48,101 nucleotides of DNA, taken from contig LJVB01000008.1 in assembly GCA_001304215.1 (NCBI GenBank), positions 1-48,101 of the forward strand. The letters are read 5' to 3'. Source of the DNA: Acidithiobacillales bacterium SM1_46. Its GTDB lineage: Bacteria > Pseudomonadota > Gammaproteobacteria > Acidiferrobacterales > Sulfurifustaceae. The notes below the pieces were generated by a model. The model made no database searches. It worked only from the letters and a program-made list of their open reading frames with translations, and was not told the DNA's origin. This document shows, one piece after another, positions 15,055 to 24,592 of this stretch (position 1 is its first letter; each line of letters starts with the position of its first letter). Both the position numbers and the translations under genes were made by a program.

Positions 15055-15324
15055 CTACACACCAGGGTGATCTCGCCGCGACGGATCCCGGGGGGGTTGG
15101 CAGGCATTGCAATCCGGCCGTAACACCGAGAAGTATCGAAGATAGACCAACAACAGCACAGGCAGCAGTCCGATCTCGATCCAGTCGATGACCGTGGGTG
15201 CGCCTAGTTGACCACGCCACCAGTGCACCGTCGTGGCAATTGAATCGAGAAAGAGAGCCACAAACGCAACTCCCAACAGCACGCGAGCGCAAATGGTCCA
15301 CCATTTGAGGCGCTGCTCAGCCAC
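15055..15324 (-). CDS. Small membrane protein
   Basis: This 89-residue protein has two hydrophobic segments (about 10-27 and 46-64), a Trp/Gly-rich link (HWWRGQLG), and a hydrophilic tail with LRPDCNACQPP. It begins at a GTG (15322-15324) inside the end of the HIT gene, overlapping it by eight bases, which suggests translational coupling. The last dozen residues are charged and look disordered. I do not recognise the family. The hydrophobic pattern and the tight overlap are the reasons to accept it. Confidence 0.6.
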   Translation of the reverse strand: MAEQRLKWWTICARVLLGVAFVALFLDSIATTVHWWRGQLGAPTVIDWIEIGLLPVLLLVYLRYFSVLRPDCNACQPPRDPSRRDHPGV

Positions 15325-15733
15325 TCGAGGCTCCCAGCCTCGCTATCAACTCAGTTCTCAAACGTTTGGGCTCCAACGCGTGTGGGTGCCCCTGGCGATT
15401 GCGAGGTCCCCACACCGGGTCCGGGAAGTGCGCATCGTCTACAAAGCGCGGAATCACGTGCCAATGCAGGTGTGGCACCTGATTGCCGAGCGACGCGAGA
15501 TTGATCTTGTCCGGCTGCAGCATCGCACGCAGGACTTCTTCCGCGACGAGCGCCACCCGCACGAGGTGCGAGCGGTCTGCGTCCGCGAGATCGGTCATCT
15601 CCTTTACGTGCTCGTTCCAGATCACTCGGCAGAAGGCCGGGTAATCTGCGTCACTGACAAGAATTACGCGCAGACGCGTGTCGCTCCATAGAACGGCTTC
15701 CGCTTTCGGCCGGCAGAGGGGACAATTCTGCAT
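15317..15733 (-). CDS. HIT family nucleotide-binding hydrolase
   Basis: The protein has 138 residues with the histidine triad HLHWHVIPRF near residue 88, and CPLC at the N-terminus. HIT proteins cleave nucleoside phosphoramidates, dinucleotide polyphosphates or related nucleotides through the central His. VSDADYPAFCRVIWNEHVKEM places it near the diadenosine-tetraphosphate hydrolase-like group, but the substrate is not known. It follows purT after two bases and overlaps a small membrane protein gene downstream, so it appears to be part of the purT transcript. Confidence 0.9.
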   Translation of the reverse strand: MQNCPLCRPKAEAVLWSDTRLRVILVSDADYPAFCRVIWNEHVKEMTDLADADRSHLVRVALVAEEVLRAMLQPDKINLASLGNQVPHLHWHVIPRFVDDAHFPDPVWGPRNRQGHPHALEPKRLRTELIARLGASSG

Positions 15734-15735
15734 CG

Positions 15736-16935
15736 TCAGCCTTTGACTGGCCGCACCTTCGACGCCGCGAGCTTGGCGCGACGGCGCGCCTCATCAATGG
15801 TGTCGGCGTTCGCGAGCGCCACCCCCATACGCCGTCGTGTGAACGCATCGGGTTTGCCGAACAGGCGCAGGTCTGTTTGCGGCACGGCAAGGGCCTCGTT
15901 CACGCCTTCAAAGGCAATGCCCCTCTCTTCCATGCCGCCGTAGATGACAGCGCTAGCGCCCGGGGCACGCAGAGCGGTCGAAACCGGCAAGCCAAGAATC
16001 GCCCGGGCATGGAGCTCAAACTCGTTCTGAACCTGCGTGATCATCGTCACCATGCCGGTGTCATGCGGCCGCGGGCTAACCTCGCTGAACCAGACCTGAT
16101 CCCCCCTCACGAACAGCTCCACGCCGAAAATGCCGCACCCGCCCAGATTGTCGGTCACTCGCCCTGCAATCTCGCGGGATTTTCTGAGGGCCTCCGGACT
16201 CATCGGCTGCGGTTGCCACGATTCTACGTAATCGCCCTTGACCTGAACGTGGCCGATGGGCTCGCAAAACGACGTCTCTACCTCGCCCGAGGGTCCGACG
16301 GTCCGCACGGTTAGCTGGGTAATCTCATAGTCAAACGGGATCGTCTCCTCGACGATCACACGCCCTTTGGCAACCCGACCCCCACTCATCGCGTAGCCCC
16401 ACGCCTTCTGGACATCCTCCGGCGCCTGAATGGTTGATTGACCTTTGCCGGAGGACGACATAACCGGCTTCACGATGCACGGGTAGCCAATGCCACCGTC
16501 GATCGCGACCTTCAGCTCCGCTTCGGTCTCGGCGAACGCATACCGCGACGTGGGCAACTCGAGGGTCTCAGCGGCAAGCCGCCGGATGCCCTCGCGATTC
16601 ATGGTGAGCTGCGCGGCACGCGCGGTGGGAATGACCTCGGCAATGCCGGCACGCTCGATTTCGGCCAACGTATCGGTCGCAATGGCCTCGATTTCCGGAA
16701 CGATGATCTGTGGCCTCTCGCGCTCAACCAGCGTCCGAAGAGCCGCCCCATCCGCCATGTTGATAACATGCGCCCGATGCGCAACTTGGTGTCCCGGGGC
16801 GTTGGGATAGCGGTCAACCGCGATCACCTCTACGCCGAGACGCTGCAGGGCGATGATGACTTCCTTGCCAAGCTCTCCCGCCCCCAGGAGCATGATCCTC
16901 GTGGCCGACGGACTTAACGGCGTGCCGATCCGCAT
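15736..16935 (-). CDS. purT: Formate-dependent phosphoribosylglycinamide formyltransferase
   Basis: The 399-residue ATP-grasp enzyme converts glycinamide ribonucleotide, formate and ATP to formyl-GAR in purine synthesis. It starts [26 protein letters not shown]. It carries [15 protein letters not shown], the ATP-grasp segment [16 protein letters not shown], and the metal-binding [25 protein letters not shown]. The length matches E. coli PurT (392). Its ATG follows the TGA of thiL without a gap. That is an unusual neighbour for thiL, which in many relatives is followed by pgpA. Confidence 0.97.
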   Translation of the reverse strand: MRIGTPLSPSATRIMLLGAGELGKEVIIALQRLGVEVIAVDRYPNAPGHQVAHRAHVINMADGAALRTLVERERPQIIVPEIEAIATDTLAEIERAGIAEVIPTARAAQLTMNREGIRRLAAETLELPTSRYAFAETEAELKVAIDGGIGYPCIVKPVMSSSGKGQSTIQAPEDVQKAWGYAMSGGRVAKGRVIVEETIPFDYEITQLTVRTVGPSGEVETSFCEPIGHVQVKGDYVESWQPQPMSPEALRKSREIAGRVTDNLGGCGIFGVELFVRGDQVWFSEVSPRPHDTGMVTMITQVQNEFELHARAILGLPVSTALRAPGASAVIYGGMEERGIAFEGVNEALAVPQTDLRLFGKPDAFTRRRMGVALANADTIDEARRRAKLAASKVRPVKG

Positions 16936-17933
16936 TCAGTTCCCCTTGTTCGCGTGTTGCATGAAGTGATCGTAACCCGCATGACGCGCGACATAGCGGT
17001 GGCCGGAAGCATCGAGCACGGTGAGCCCGGCTTCGCCGACCGCTTCTCCGATGCGGGTAATCTGACAGCCAAGCATCGGCGTAAGCGCCTCGAGGGCTGC
17101 GACGCGCGCGGGTGGAACGCTAAAGCAAAGTTCATAGTCGTCACCCTGCGTGAGCGCCGGCTCCCAACCTGCCCGCGCGAATTCTCTCCGATACACATCG
17201 GAGACGGGCAGGCGGGACAGCTCGATACGCGCACCGACCCCGCTTGCCGCTAATACGTGGCCGAGATCGGCCAGCAGACCATCGGAGATATCAATCGCGG
17301 CCGAAGCGATACCGCGCAGCCGCAGGCCTTCTCCAACGCGCGGGTGCGGCCGCACCAGCCGGGCACGCACCGATGCAAACGCGACCGCGTCCAACAGCTG
17401 ACGACCAAGTAAGTGATTGAGTGCGAGTGCCGCGTCGCCGAGCACGCCGGTAACATAAATCACATCCCCCGCTCTCGCGCCGTCACGCCGCAATGCGGTA
17501 TCAGCCGGCACGTGTCCGTAGGCACCAACCGTGATGTTCAATGGGCCGTGCGCCAGATTGCCGCCCACCAGCTGCACGCCAAATTCGCGCGAAAGCTCAT
17601 AGAAACCACGACAGAAGCCCTCCAGCCAGCGCGGGTCCACATCGGGAAGCGTAAGACTCAGGGTGGCCCAGGCGGGCTCCGCCCCCATCGCCGCAAGATC
17701 GCTGAGATTGACCGCCAGCGCAGATTGACCGCCAGCGCCCGATAGCCGAGATCCGCAGGATCCGTGTCTGCAAGAAAATGCACCCCGGCTACCAGCGTGT
17801 CCGTAGTGGCAACCAGCTCGTGCCCCGGTGGAACACGCAACAGCGCTGCATCATCTCCGATGCCGAGCGCCACGTCGGCGCGCGTCACCGGCTGCGTCGC
17901 GAAGTAGGTTCGTATGATCTCGAACTCGTCCAC
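16936..17933 (-). pseudogene. thiL: Thiamine-monophosphate kinase gene broken by a 17-bp tandem duplication
   Basis: ThiL phosphorylates thiamine monophosphate to the diphosphate. The gene starts at a GTG (17931-17933) with MDEFEIIRTYF, GIGDDAALL and VATTDTLVAGVHF. The frame then shifts within GYRALAVNL and closes at 17658. The other frame resumes as MGAEPAWATLSLTLP and runs intact to the TGA at 16936, with GDVIYVTGVLGDAALAL, ASAAIDISDGLLADL and GDDYELCFSVP. Removing one copy of the 17-bp repeat at 17705-17738 restores GYRALAVNLSDLAAMGAEP and a protein of 326 residues, the normal length. As given, the product is a 91-residue fragment without the active site, unless 16936-17688 is translated from an internal start. 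Both halves are otherwise undamaged, so the lesion is recent or is a sequence error. Confidence 0.93.
17705..17738 (+). repeat. Perfect 17-bp tandem duplication inside thiL
   Basis: The unit AGATTGACCGCCAGCGC occurs at 17705-17721 and again at 17722-17738 with no mismatch and no spacer. Seventeen is not a multiple of three, so the duplication shifts the thiL frame. The flanking bases do not extend the repeat. Confidence 0.97.
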
Positions 17934-17945
17934 CGCCGGTGCGGC

Positions 17946-18407
17946 CTACACCGGGGCGCGAGCGGCGCCTACCTCGTGTGGACGCAGCGCGTGGGCAACC
18001 TTGTCGAGTATGGCATTGACGTACTTGTGACCGTGCTCGGCGCCAAAGGTCTTGGCCAATTCGACCGCCTCGTTCAGTACGACGCGGTAGGGAATCTCGG
18101 GATGAAATTCAAACTCGTAGGCACCAATGCGCAGGCAGGCGAGTTCCACGGGATCTACGTCGTCCACCGACCGATCGAGATGAGGAATCAGGTGATCGTC
18201 GAGTTCGTGCTGGTGGAGCGGGATTTCGCGCAGCAACTGATGGAAAAAATCGAGATCGATCCCTTCCATCTCATGATCCAGGACATAATGGCTCTCGATA
18301 TCCCCCGGCGCCTGGCCGGTGAGCTGCCATTGGTAGAGGGCCTGCAGTGCAGCGCGGCGCGCGAGATGCCTTCCGCCCTGCATTGCGCCGGCCGTTTTCC
18401 GGCTCAT
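17946..18407 (-). CDS. nusB: Transcription antitermination factor NusB
   Basis: This 153-residue all-helical protein has the RNA-binding start ARRAALQALYQWQLTG, then LDRSVDDVDPVELACLRIGAYEF and YRVVLNEAVELAKTFGAEHGHKYVNAILDKVA. With NusE (S10) it binds boxA of rRNA leaders and supports antitermination. It sits between ribH and thiL in the classical order, with 11 and 12 bases to its neighbours. TAGGAGGAG precedes the start. Confidence 0.97.
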   Translation of the reverse strand: MSRKTAGAMQGGRHLARRAALQALYQWQLTGQAPGDIESHYVLDHEMEGIDLDFFHQLLREIPLHQHELDDHLIPHLDRSVDDVDPVELACLRIGAYEFEFHPEIPYRVVLNEAVELAKTFGAEHGHKYVNAILDKVAHALRPHEVGAARAPV

Positions 18408-18418
18408 ACCATCTCCTC

Positions 18419-18895
18419 CTAGGCACGCAGCTTCTTGAGGAGGTTGACCATCTCGATCGCGGTCAGCGCCGCATCGATCCCTTTGTTGCCGGCCTTGGTG
18501 CCGGCGCGCTCGATTGCCTGCTCAATCGTATCGGTCGTGAGAACGCCGAACGCGACCGGTACATCGAACTGCATAGTCACCTGTGACACACCCTTCGCGC
18601 ACTCTCCTGCCACATAGTCAAAATGCGGGGTGGCCCCGCGGATTACGCAGCCGAGCGCAATCAGCGCATCAAATTTCTTGGCACCCGCCAGCGCCTTGAG
18701 CGCCAGCGGAATCTCGTACGCTCCTGGCACGCGCACCACTTCCACGTTTGCCGGATCGGCGCCATGACGCAACAGCGTGTCAGTTGCCGCGGCGAGTAGC
18801 CGCTCGCCAATAAAATCGTTAAAGCGTCCCAACACAATGCCGAAACGGGCGTTACGTACCACAAGGTCGCCCTCGATGCTCTTGATCGTACTCAT
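18419..18895 (-). CDS. ribH: 6,7-dimethyl-8-ribityllumazine synthase
   Basis: This 158-residue protein condenses the 3,4-dihydroxybutanone phosphate made by RibB with the ribityl-aminopyrimidine to give lumazine, the penultimate step to riboflavin. Visible motifs are [51 protein letters not shown] and [24 protein letters not shown]. The length is that of the usual icosahedral or pentameric enzyme. Its start overlaps the stop of ribBX by four bases, so the two are translationally coupled. Confidence 0.98.
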   Translation of the reverse strand: MSTIKSIEGDLVVRNARFGIVLGRFNDFIGERLLAAATDTLLRHGADPANVEVVRVPGAYEIPLALKALAGAKKFDALIALGCVIRGATPHFDYVAGECAKGVSQVTMQFDVPVAFGVLTTDTIEQAIERAGTKAGNKGIDAALTAIEMVNLLKKLRA

Positions 18896-20046
18896 CCGAT
18901 GCTTTTCTTCTCTTTTGGGAAATCTGCATTGAGCGCGGTTGCTTCAAGGTAGCCAACGATTTCCAGTCCAAAACCGGAAAGCCCCGGAGCCTTCATTGCA
19001 TGCCCCAGCACGCGCATCTTGCCGACACCAAGATCGGCAAGTATCTGGCTGCCGAGCCCATAGGTGCGCATCTCGTTGCGCTCCGCGCGGGCCGCCAATT
19101 CTAGGCCGACGCCTCGCTTGTTCAAGTGTTCGACACGCCGGAGCAGATTAATCGGTGGCTCTTCCTGCTGGAGGATCACGACCACGCCGGCTCCCTCCCG
19201 GTTCACGCGCTCGAGCGCCCGATGCAGTGTCCAATGACCAGCGCGATGCACGTCCGTAAACAGATCGAGCAGGCTTTCCTGAACGTGGACACGGACAAGC
19301 GTCGGCCACTCGCGACGGATGTCACCCTTCACCAGCGCCAAATGGACCGAGTCACCGATATCGTCATGATAGGCAACCACGCGAAATTCCCCGTGCTCAG
19401 TTGGCAGCACGGCCTCGCCGACACGCTGGACGGTTGACTCCTTCTCCACGCGATAGCGGATGAGATCGGCGATCGTCCCAATCTTCAGTCCATGCTCGCG
19501 TGCATACTGCTGCAACTGTGGCAGGCGCGCCATGCTGCCGTCTTCATTCATGATCTCGCAGATGACCGCTGCGGACGGGAATCCCGCGAGGCGCGCCAGA
19601 TCGCAACCGGCCTCGGTATGACCCGCTCGAGCCAGCACGCCACCCTTCTGCGCCATGAGAGGGAATATATGACCAGGCATCACGACGTCTGCGGGGCTCG
19701 CATCCGCCTTTACTGCCGCAAGGATAGTGGTCGCGCGATCCGCAGCCGAGATGCCGGTGGTCACACCGTGCGCTGCCTCGATCGAGACAGTGAAATTGGT
19801 CGTGCCGCGGTAGTGCGTGTCGCTCACCATGAGCGGAAGATTGAGCTGGCGGCAACGTTCCTGCGTCAGGGTGAGACATATGAGCCCACGGCCGTGCCGC
19901 GCCATGAAGTTGACGTCTTCCGGGCGCACCAGCGAGGCCACCATCACGAGGTCACCCTCATTCTCGCGATCCTCATCGTCCATGAGGACCACCATGCGGC
20001 CGCGTCGCAACTCCTCGACGATCTCTGGGGTACGGCTGATATCCAT
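18892..20046 (-). CDS. ribB: 3,4-dihydroxy-2-butanone-4-phosphate synthase with degenerate GTP cyclohydrolase II domain
   Basis: The protein has 384 residues. The N-terminal domain (about 1-205) is an intact DHBP synthase with [16 protein letters not shown] and [16 protein letters not shown]. It makes the four-carbon precursor of riboflavin from ribulose-5-phosphate. The C-terminal half is GTP cyclohydrolase II-like, but where RibA has SECLTGD and RCDCG this protein has VQESLLD and RAGHW, so all three zinc Cys are absent. It should therefore supply only RibB activity, like the RibBX hybrids of other proteobacteria. A true RibA must be encoded elsewhere. With ribH-nusB-thiL it forms the downstream half of a split rib operon. 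Confidence 0.95.
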   Translation of the reverse strand: MDISRTPEIVEELRRGRMVVLMDDEDRENEGDLVMVASLVRPEDVNFMARHGRGLICLTLTQERCRQLNLPLMVSDTHYRGTTNFTVSIEAAHGVTTGISAADRATTILAAVKADASPADVVMPGHIFPLMAQKGGVLARAGHTEAGCDLARLAGFPSAAVICEIMNEDGSMARLPQLQQYAREHGLKIGTIADLIRYRVEKESTVQRVGEAVLPTEHGEFRVVAYHDDIGDSVHLALVKGDIRREWPTLVRVHVQESLLDLFTDVHRAGHWTLHRALERVNREGAGVVVILQQEEPPINLLRRVEHLNKRGVGLELAARAERNEMRTYGLGSQILADLGVGKMRVLGHAMKAPGLSGFGLEIVGYLEATALNADFPKEKKSIG

Positions 20047-20277
20047 AACAGCTGCCTAAGTCTGGGAAAACCCGCCCATTATCCCCCATTTTTCCAGTCG
20101 TGACTGCCCTTCGGGTCGATCAGCGACGAAATCTCGACACTCGCCGCCCATCCGCCGCGCCGCCACACTTGTCGAAAACCCGTCACCTGGCCTTAACCCC
20201 AGGTCCCAGCCGCTATAGTTTAAGGGGCAACAACAAGCTGTTTCTTGCCTGATTTTGTCGTTGTGAGGCGCAGGGTC
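20047..20277. promoter_or_regulatory. Divergent promoter region of ribB and the Ser/Thr kinase
   Basis: On the minus strand GATAAT (20083-20078) is a candidate -10 for ribB, with a weak -35 and a leader of about 25 bases. On the plus strand TATAGT (20214-20219) is a candidate -10 for the kinase gene, also without a good -35. I looked for the conserved blocks of the FMN riboswitch on both strands and did not see them. CCTGG..CCAGG near 20186-20203 is a short inverted repeat. Confidence 0.3.
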
Positions 20278-21570
20278 GTGGAAGCTCACAAGCTCAACAC
20301 AATTACGAGCACGGTGGTACTTTCGCATCGCTTTACGGAGCGGCGCGCTAATGCCGCGCGCGCGCATGCCCGTGAATCCGCGCCTGGCCTTGCGCCGGGT
20401 GACCGACTCGGCCGCTACACCCTGCTGGAGCGCCTCGGCGACGGCGGCATGGGTGTCGTCTACAAGGCGCACGATGCGGAACTGCAGCGCATCGTTGCGC
20501 TCAAGGTCCTGCCGCCCGATGTGTGCCGCCATCCCGACCATCTGCAGCGCTTCCGCGCCGAAGCGCAGGCCCACGCACGGCTAAATCATCCGAACGTGCT
20601 GACGCTCTACTCGCTCATGGAGCTCTCCGCCGGTGAGGTACTGGTGCTGGAGTATGTTGAGGGCCAGACTCTTGCGCAGCTGCTGCGCTCGCAAGGCCCG
20701 CTGCCAGTCAGCGAGGCGGTACGCCTGTTCGTCCAGGTGCTCGAGGGCGTCGCCCATATTCACCGTCGAAGCGTTGTGCATCGCGACCTGAAACCCTCCA
20801 ACCTCTTCGTCACGCAGGACGGCATCATCAAGATCATGGACTTCGGAGTCGCCAAACTTCTTGATAACAGCGACGCGGCGCAACACGCTACCATGGCCGG
20901 AACCTTGCTTTACATGGCGCCCGAGCAGATCAATAGCCGTGGCACTGACTATCGGTCCGACATCTATACGCTTGGTGTCACCTTGTATGAGACAATTACC
21001 GGGCGCCTGCCGTTTGAGCGGCGCACTGACTTCGCGCTCATGCACGCCCACGTGCAGGAATCACCTCCGCGGCCGAAGCACTACGCGCGTCGCGTTCCTC
21101 CGGAGCTCGAGTGGGTAATCCTGAAAGCGATTGAAAAGGACCCGGCCCGCCGGTTCCAGACCGTAAGTGAATTTCGCGTCGCGTTGCTCAAGCTCGGTCT
21201 CATTGAGCGCCGGCAGCGTGACGCGGAAGTGATTCAAGCCGCCGGTACGCCGCACGAGCGGGACATGCGCCGTTATGGCCTGCATCAGCGTGGTCCATGG
21301 ATCGGTGGCCTGGGATTTGATGCCGCGCTCGTCGCCACCGCAGCATTCCTGCTTTGGAATCTTGGCGTTGTGCCAACCCCTAGCACCGTTCCGAGTATGA
21401 CGCCGCTGGCACAGACGAAACCAGTCGCCGTGAAGACTGCTCAAATCGCCAAGCGCACACCGGTCGCCCGGCCCGCCGTGCGAAAGACGGCGGTTACGCC
21501 ACCTCCCGCGCCGACCAAGGCAGCGAGTCGCGACCGCTACGACGTCGTCCGCGACGCCTGGGGCAGCTAG
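20278..21570 (+). CDS. Membrane-anchored Ser/Thr protein kinase (PknB-like)
   Basis: The kinase domain spans about residues 43-305 of the 430-residue form. It has the Gly loop LGDGGMGVVYKA, catalytic Lys in VALKVL, HRDLKPSNLF, DFGVAK, and GTLLYMAPEQI, so it should be active. One membrane helix follows (about 344-362, FDAALVATAAFLLWNLGVV). The C-terminal tail of about 70 residues is rich in Pro, Lys and Thr and presumably periplasmic; no PASTA or other sensor domain is seen. The GTG at 20278 is chosen because GAGG lies nine bases upstream; a TTG at 20245 would add eleven residues. The gene runs against the surrounding rib genes, 30 bases before a lipoprotein gene. Confidence 0.93.
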   Translation: MEAHKLNTITSTVVLSHRFTERRANAARAHARESAPGLAPGDRLGRYTLLERLGDGGMGVVYKAHDAELQRIVALKVLPPDVCRHPDHLQRFRAEAQAHARLNHPNVLTLYSLMELSAGEVLVLEYVEGQTLAQLLRSQGPLPVSEAVRLFVQVLEGVAHIHRRSVVHRDLKPSNLFVTQDGIIKIMDFGVAKLLDNSDAAQHATMAGTLLYMAPEQINSRGTDYRSDIYTLGVTLYETITGRLPFERRTDFALMHAHVQESPPRPKHYARRVPPELEWVILKAIEKDPARRFQTVSEFRVALLKLGLIERRQRDAEVIQAAGTPHERDMRRYGLHQRGPWIGGLGFDAALVATAAFLLWNLGVVPTPSTVPSMTPLAQTKPVAVKTAQIAKRTPVARPAVRKTAVTPPPAPTKAASRDRYDVVRDAWGS

Positions 21571-21599
21571 CCTTCATCCGCGACAAGGATCGTCTCACT

Positions 21600-22181
21600 G
21601 TGATGCACACCAGCGCCAGCCACGTCGCGCGCCTCGCCGTTCTCGTGTTGCTTAGTGTTCTTTTCACCGGTTGCGCAAGCCTGTTTACCCCGGATTGCGC
21701 ACGCTTCGAAGAAGACCGCAAGCAAACCGACTACACGCCTCGCTTTGACCGCTCCACCGCCAAGACTCGCAAGCTCGCCGCGGAGATGCGGCCGCTTTCC
21801 CGCAATGTACTGGCAGCTGCGCCGGTATACAGGATAGAGCCCGAAACCGGTCCGGCACGTCGTTGCACCCATTTCACGCTGCGCAAGGAACTGTACCTAC
21901 AGCGCTCAGACAGGGCGCGCACACTGATCGTCGAGGAAACCCGTGAGATCTTTACCGAAGGCGGCAAGCGCGTAGCGACTAAAGTCGTGAACCTCTCCGA
22001 GCAACTCGCGAATCCGGGTTACTACAGTGCGCAGGAGCTTCTGCCTATCCCGGAGGCAACCCCTGCCGGAAAATACCGCGTTGTCAGTCGTCTCACTTAC
22101 CGCACGAAACCCAAGGCCAAACCCGCCCTGCTGGCGCGCGCAACGCTGGACTTCGAGGTACCCCCGAAAAAGACCCGTTAG
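21600..22181 (+). CDS. Predicted lipoprotein, function unknown
   Basis: The protein has 193 residues (192 if it begins at the ATG at 21603). A signal sequence with lipobox LFTGC puts the lipidated Cys near residue 25. A second Cys pair (Cys33 and the Cys in RRCTHF) could form a disulfide. The mature part alternates strand-like stretches (RKELYLQRSD, TLIVEETREIF, GKYRVVSRLTYRTK, LDFEV) and looks like a compact beta-rich periplasmic domain. It lies 29 bases after the kinase gene and is probably cotranscribed. It converges on ribE with nine bases between. I know no named family for it. Confidence 0.8.
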   Translation: MMHTSASHVARLAVLVLLSVLFTGCASLFTPDCARFEEDRKQTDYTPRFDRSTAKTRKLAAEMRPLSRNVLAAAPVYRIEPETGPARRCTHFTLRKELYLQRSDRARTLIVEETREIFTEGGKRVATKVVNLSEQLANPGYYSAQELLPIPEATPAGKYRVVSRLTYRTKPKAKPALLARATLDFEVPPKKTR

Positions 22182-22190
22182 CGAATTTTC

Positions 22191-22847
22191 CTAGAGGAAT
22201 CCGTGCTCCGAGAGGAATTCGCGCGTGATCGTGCTTCCCGGCGTGGCGGCCTGTTTGCCAAGCAGCAACCGTTCGAGGTAGCGCGCGATAAGATCAACCT
22301 CGATATTTACGGCGCGACCGGGCTGGTAGACGTCAATAATCGTCTCGACGAGCGTGTGCGGAACGATATTTAGATCGAACGCCGCGCCAATCACCTCGTT
22401 TACAGTGAGACTTACACCGTCCACGCAGATCGAGCCCTTTTTCGCGATGTAGCGCGCCAGCTCCGCCGGAGCCTCGATGCGAATACGCACCGAGCGGGCG
22501 TCGACATGCCGGTTAAGCACCTGACCAATCCCGTCGACATGGCCACTAACCAGATGGCCCCCGAGCCGGGTGGTCGGAGTCAGCGCCTTCTCCAGATTGA
22601 CACGATCCCCCACCCGCCACTGACCAACCGTCGTACGTGCCAGCGTCTCGCTGGACACGTCGGCGACGAAACCTTCCCGCAGCAAATCAACGACCGTCAG
22701 GCATACGCCGTTCACCGCGATACTGTCGCCCAGCCTGACGTCGCGCCGATCGAGCTTTCCGGTGGCAACGCCAATACGGACGTCGCCACCGCGCGCCTCC
22801 AGCTGCGTGACCTGACCAACCGCCTCGATAATTCCAGTAAACATCAC
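22191..22847 (-). CDS. ribE: Riboflavin synthase alpha subunit
   Basis: The 218-residue enzyme dismutates two lumazine molecules to riboflavin. Two lumazine-binding repeats are seen: MFTGIIEAVGQV with DSIAVNGVCLTVVD, and GHLVSGHVDGIG with KGSICVDGVSLTVNEV. Two consecutive ATGs open the gene (22845-22847 and 22842-22844); the second matches the conserved N-terminus. It follows ribD by 42 bases. In most relatives ribB and ribH come next, but here two opposite-strand genes intervene. Confidence 0.97.
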   Translation of the reverse strand: MMFTGIIEAVGQVTQLEARGGDVRIGVATGKLDRRDVRLGDSIAVNGVCLTVVDLLREGFVADVSSETLARTTVGQWRVGDRVNLEKALTPTTRLGGHLVSGHVDGIGQVLNRHVDARSVRIRIEAPAELARYIAKKGSICVDGVSLTVNEVIGAAFDLNIVPHTLVETIIDVYQPGRAVNIEVDLIARYLERLLLGKQAATPGSTITREFLSEHGFL

Positions 22848-22889
22848 CGCTCCGAAGTGAACACGCCCGCTGCCATGCAGCCCGGCTCA

Positions 22890-23987
22890 TTAAACTGGCA
22901 TGAGCCGGGCCGTGACGCGCCAATCCTCGCCCACTGCACGAACATCCACAACTTTCAGCCTTGTGCGCTCGTTCATGGCAGCGAGCGGTTCCACCGCGAA
23001 CATGCCGCGTTCCGCCGCGCCCATGAGATGCGGCGCATAGTACAGGAGCACCTCGTCCACCAAGCCGGCATCCACCAACGAGCCACACAGAGTCGCTCCC
23101 CCCTCAACGAGTATTTCGTTTACTTCGCGGGCTGCGAGCGTCTGCATGAGTGACGCGAGGTTTACTCTCCCACCGTCCGTCGGGATCACGACAATCTCGG
23201 CGCCCGCCTGGTGAAGGGCCTGGGCCCGCGCCATGTCCCTGCTGGCCGTCGCGAGTAGCGTTGCACCCGGCAAGCGTAACATCCGCGCGTTGCGAGGCAT
23301 CCGCAACCTTGTGTCGACCACGACCCGCAACGGTTGCCGACCTATCTCGAGCTCCCGTACCGTGAGCGAAGGATCATCGGCCAACACCGTTCCGACCCCG
23401 GTCAGTATGGCGGCGCTGCGCGCCCGCCAGCGCTGCACGTCTCGCCGTGCCGCCTCCCCGGTGATCCATTTGCTTTCACCTGACACAAGCGCCGTGCGCC
23501 CATCCATGCTCGCGGCAAGCTTTAGGCGCACAAACGGGCGCGCCGCGCGCATGCGCGACAGGAACCCGGGATTGAGCGCATCGGCATCGGCCTCCAGTAG
23601 ACCGACCCCGATGGCGATTCCCGCCTGCTCCAATGCCGCGAGCCCCCGACCCGCAACCCGCGGGTTCGGATCGAGCATGGCGGCGACCACCCGTTTTACA
23701 CCGGCACGAATTAGCGCATCCGTGCAGGGAGGCGTGCGTCCGTGATGACAGCAGGGTTCAAGCGTGACGTACGCGGTCGCACCGCGTGCAGCTGCTCCCG
23801 CCGCGTTGAGCGCTTCAATTTCCGCGTGTGGCAGGCCCGCGCGCTCGTGCCACCCCTCCCCCAGCATCTTGCCATCGCGCGCGATGACACAGCCAACGCG
23901 CGGATTGGGATCGGTCGTATATAGGCCGCGACGCGCGAGCTGAATGGCGCGCGCCATGAAGCGCGCATCGTCAGCCGAAAAGCTCAT
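22890..23987 (-). CDS. ribD: Bifunctional pyrimidine deaminase/reductase RibD
   Basis: This 365-residue protein catalyses two successive steps of riboflavin synthesis. The N-terminal deaminase has zinc ligands in PHAEIEAL and [12 protein letters not shown] (about residues 50-85). The C-terminal reductase (about 145-365) has [30 protein letters not shown] and [21 protein letters not shown]. Its ATG overlaps the TGA of nrdR by four bases. Confidence 0.97.
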   Translation of the reverse strand: MSFSADDARFMARAIQLARRGLYTTDPNPRVGCVIARDGKMLGEGWHERAGLPHAEIEALNAAGAAARGATAYVTLEPCCHHGRTPPCTDALIRAGVKRVVAAMLDPNPRVAGRGLAALEQAGIAIGVGLLEADADALNPGFLSRMRAARPFVRLKLAASMDGRTALVSGESKWITGEAARRDVQRWRARSAAILTGVGTVLADDPSLTVRELEIGRQPLRVVVDTRLRMPRNARMLRLPGATLLATASRDMARAQALHQAGAEIVVIPTDGGRVNLASLMQTLAAREVNEILVEGGATLCGSLVDAGLVDEVLLYYAPHLMGAAERGMFAVEPLAAMNERTRLKVVDVRAVGEDWRVTARLMPV

Positions 23988-24535
23988 GACTTGCCGGGCT
24001 TACGCCCCGAGCGTCGGCGATTCGCCTCCGGCAGCTCGGCATCCGGCAGCAGACGCAGCTGCTTGCGCCGCAGGTCCGCGCTCGGCTCATTTTGCAGTCG
24101 TTTCACCGCCTCACTGAAGGCATTCAGGTCCTCGAAGCTGCGGTAAACGGAGGCAAACCGAACATAGGCGACCGGATCGACATCTTTGAGCTCATCCATG
24201 ATCCACTCACCGATCTGCCGCGATGGCACTTCGCGCTCTCCGCTCGCGAGCAGTTTGTGGCGAATCCGCCCGATCAAGGCATCGACCGCGGCGGCATCAA
24301 CCGGACGCTTTTCCAGCGCGCGGGACAACCCCGCACGCAGCTTGTCCTCATTGAAGGTTTCGCGCCGATTGTCTGACTTGATGACCTGCGGCAGGCGCAG
24401 CTCGGCGCGCTCGAAAGTCGTGAAGCGCTCTCCGCAGACCTCGCATTCGCGCCGCCGGCGCACGCTGTCGCCCTCGTCGCTCAGGCGCGAGTCCACCACA
24501 CGGGTTTCATCAGCCGAACAAAACGGGCAGCGCAT
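23984..24535 (-). CDS. nrdR: Transcriptional repressor NrdR
   Basis: The protein has 183 residues. A zinc ribbon (CPFC at 3-6 and CEVC at 31-34) precedes an ATP-cone domain (about 49-139). NrdR senses dATP/ATP and represses ribonucleotide reductase genes through NrdR boxes. The C-terminal 35 residues ([19 protein letters not shown] and a basic Arg/Lys/Pro tail) extend beyond the E. coli protein (149). It occupies its usual place between glyA and ribD. Confidence 0.97.
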   Translation of the reverse strand: MRCPFCSADETRVVDSRLSDEGDSVRRRRECEVCGERFTTFERAELRLPQVIKSDNRRETFNEDKLRAGLSRALEKRPVDAAAVDALIGRIRHKLLASGEREVPSRQIGEWIMDELKDVDPVAYVRFASVYRSFEDLNAFSEAVKRLQNEPSADLRRKQLRLLPDAELPEANRRRSGRKPGKS

Positions 24536-24592
24536 TTCCCCATCCCGATAGTCGGTGGGCGTCGGTCGCGGCGCAGGGCCGGCCCTGGTACA

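Noticed and set aside
20047-20277. FMN riboswitch upstream of ribB
   Set aside because: The conserved RFN blocks were not found on either strand by eye.
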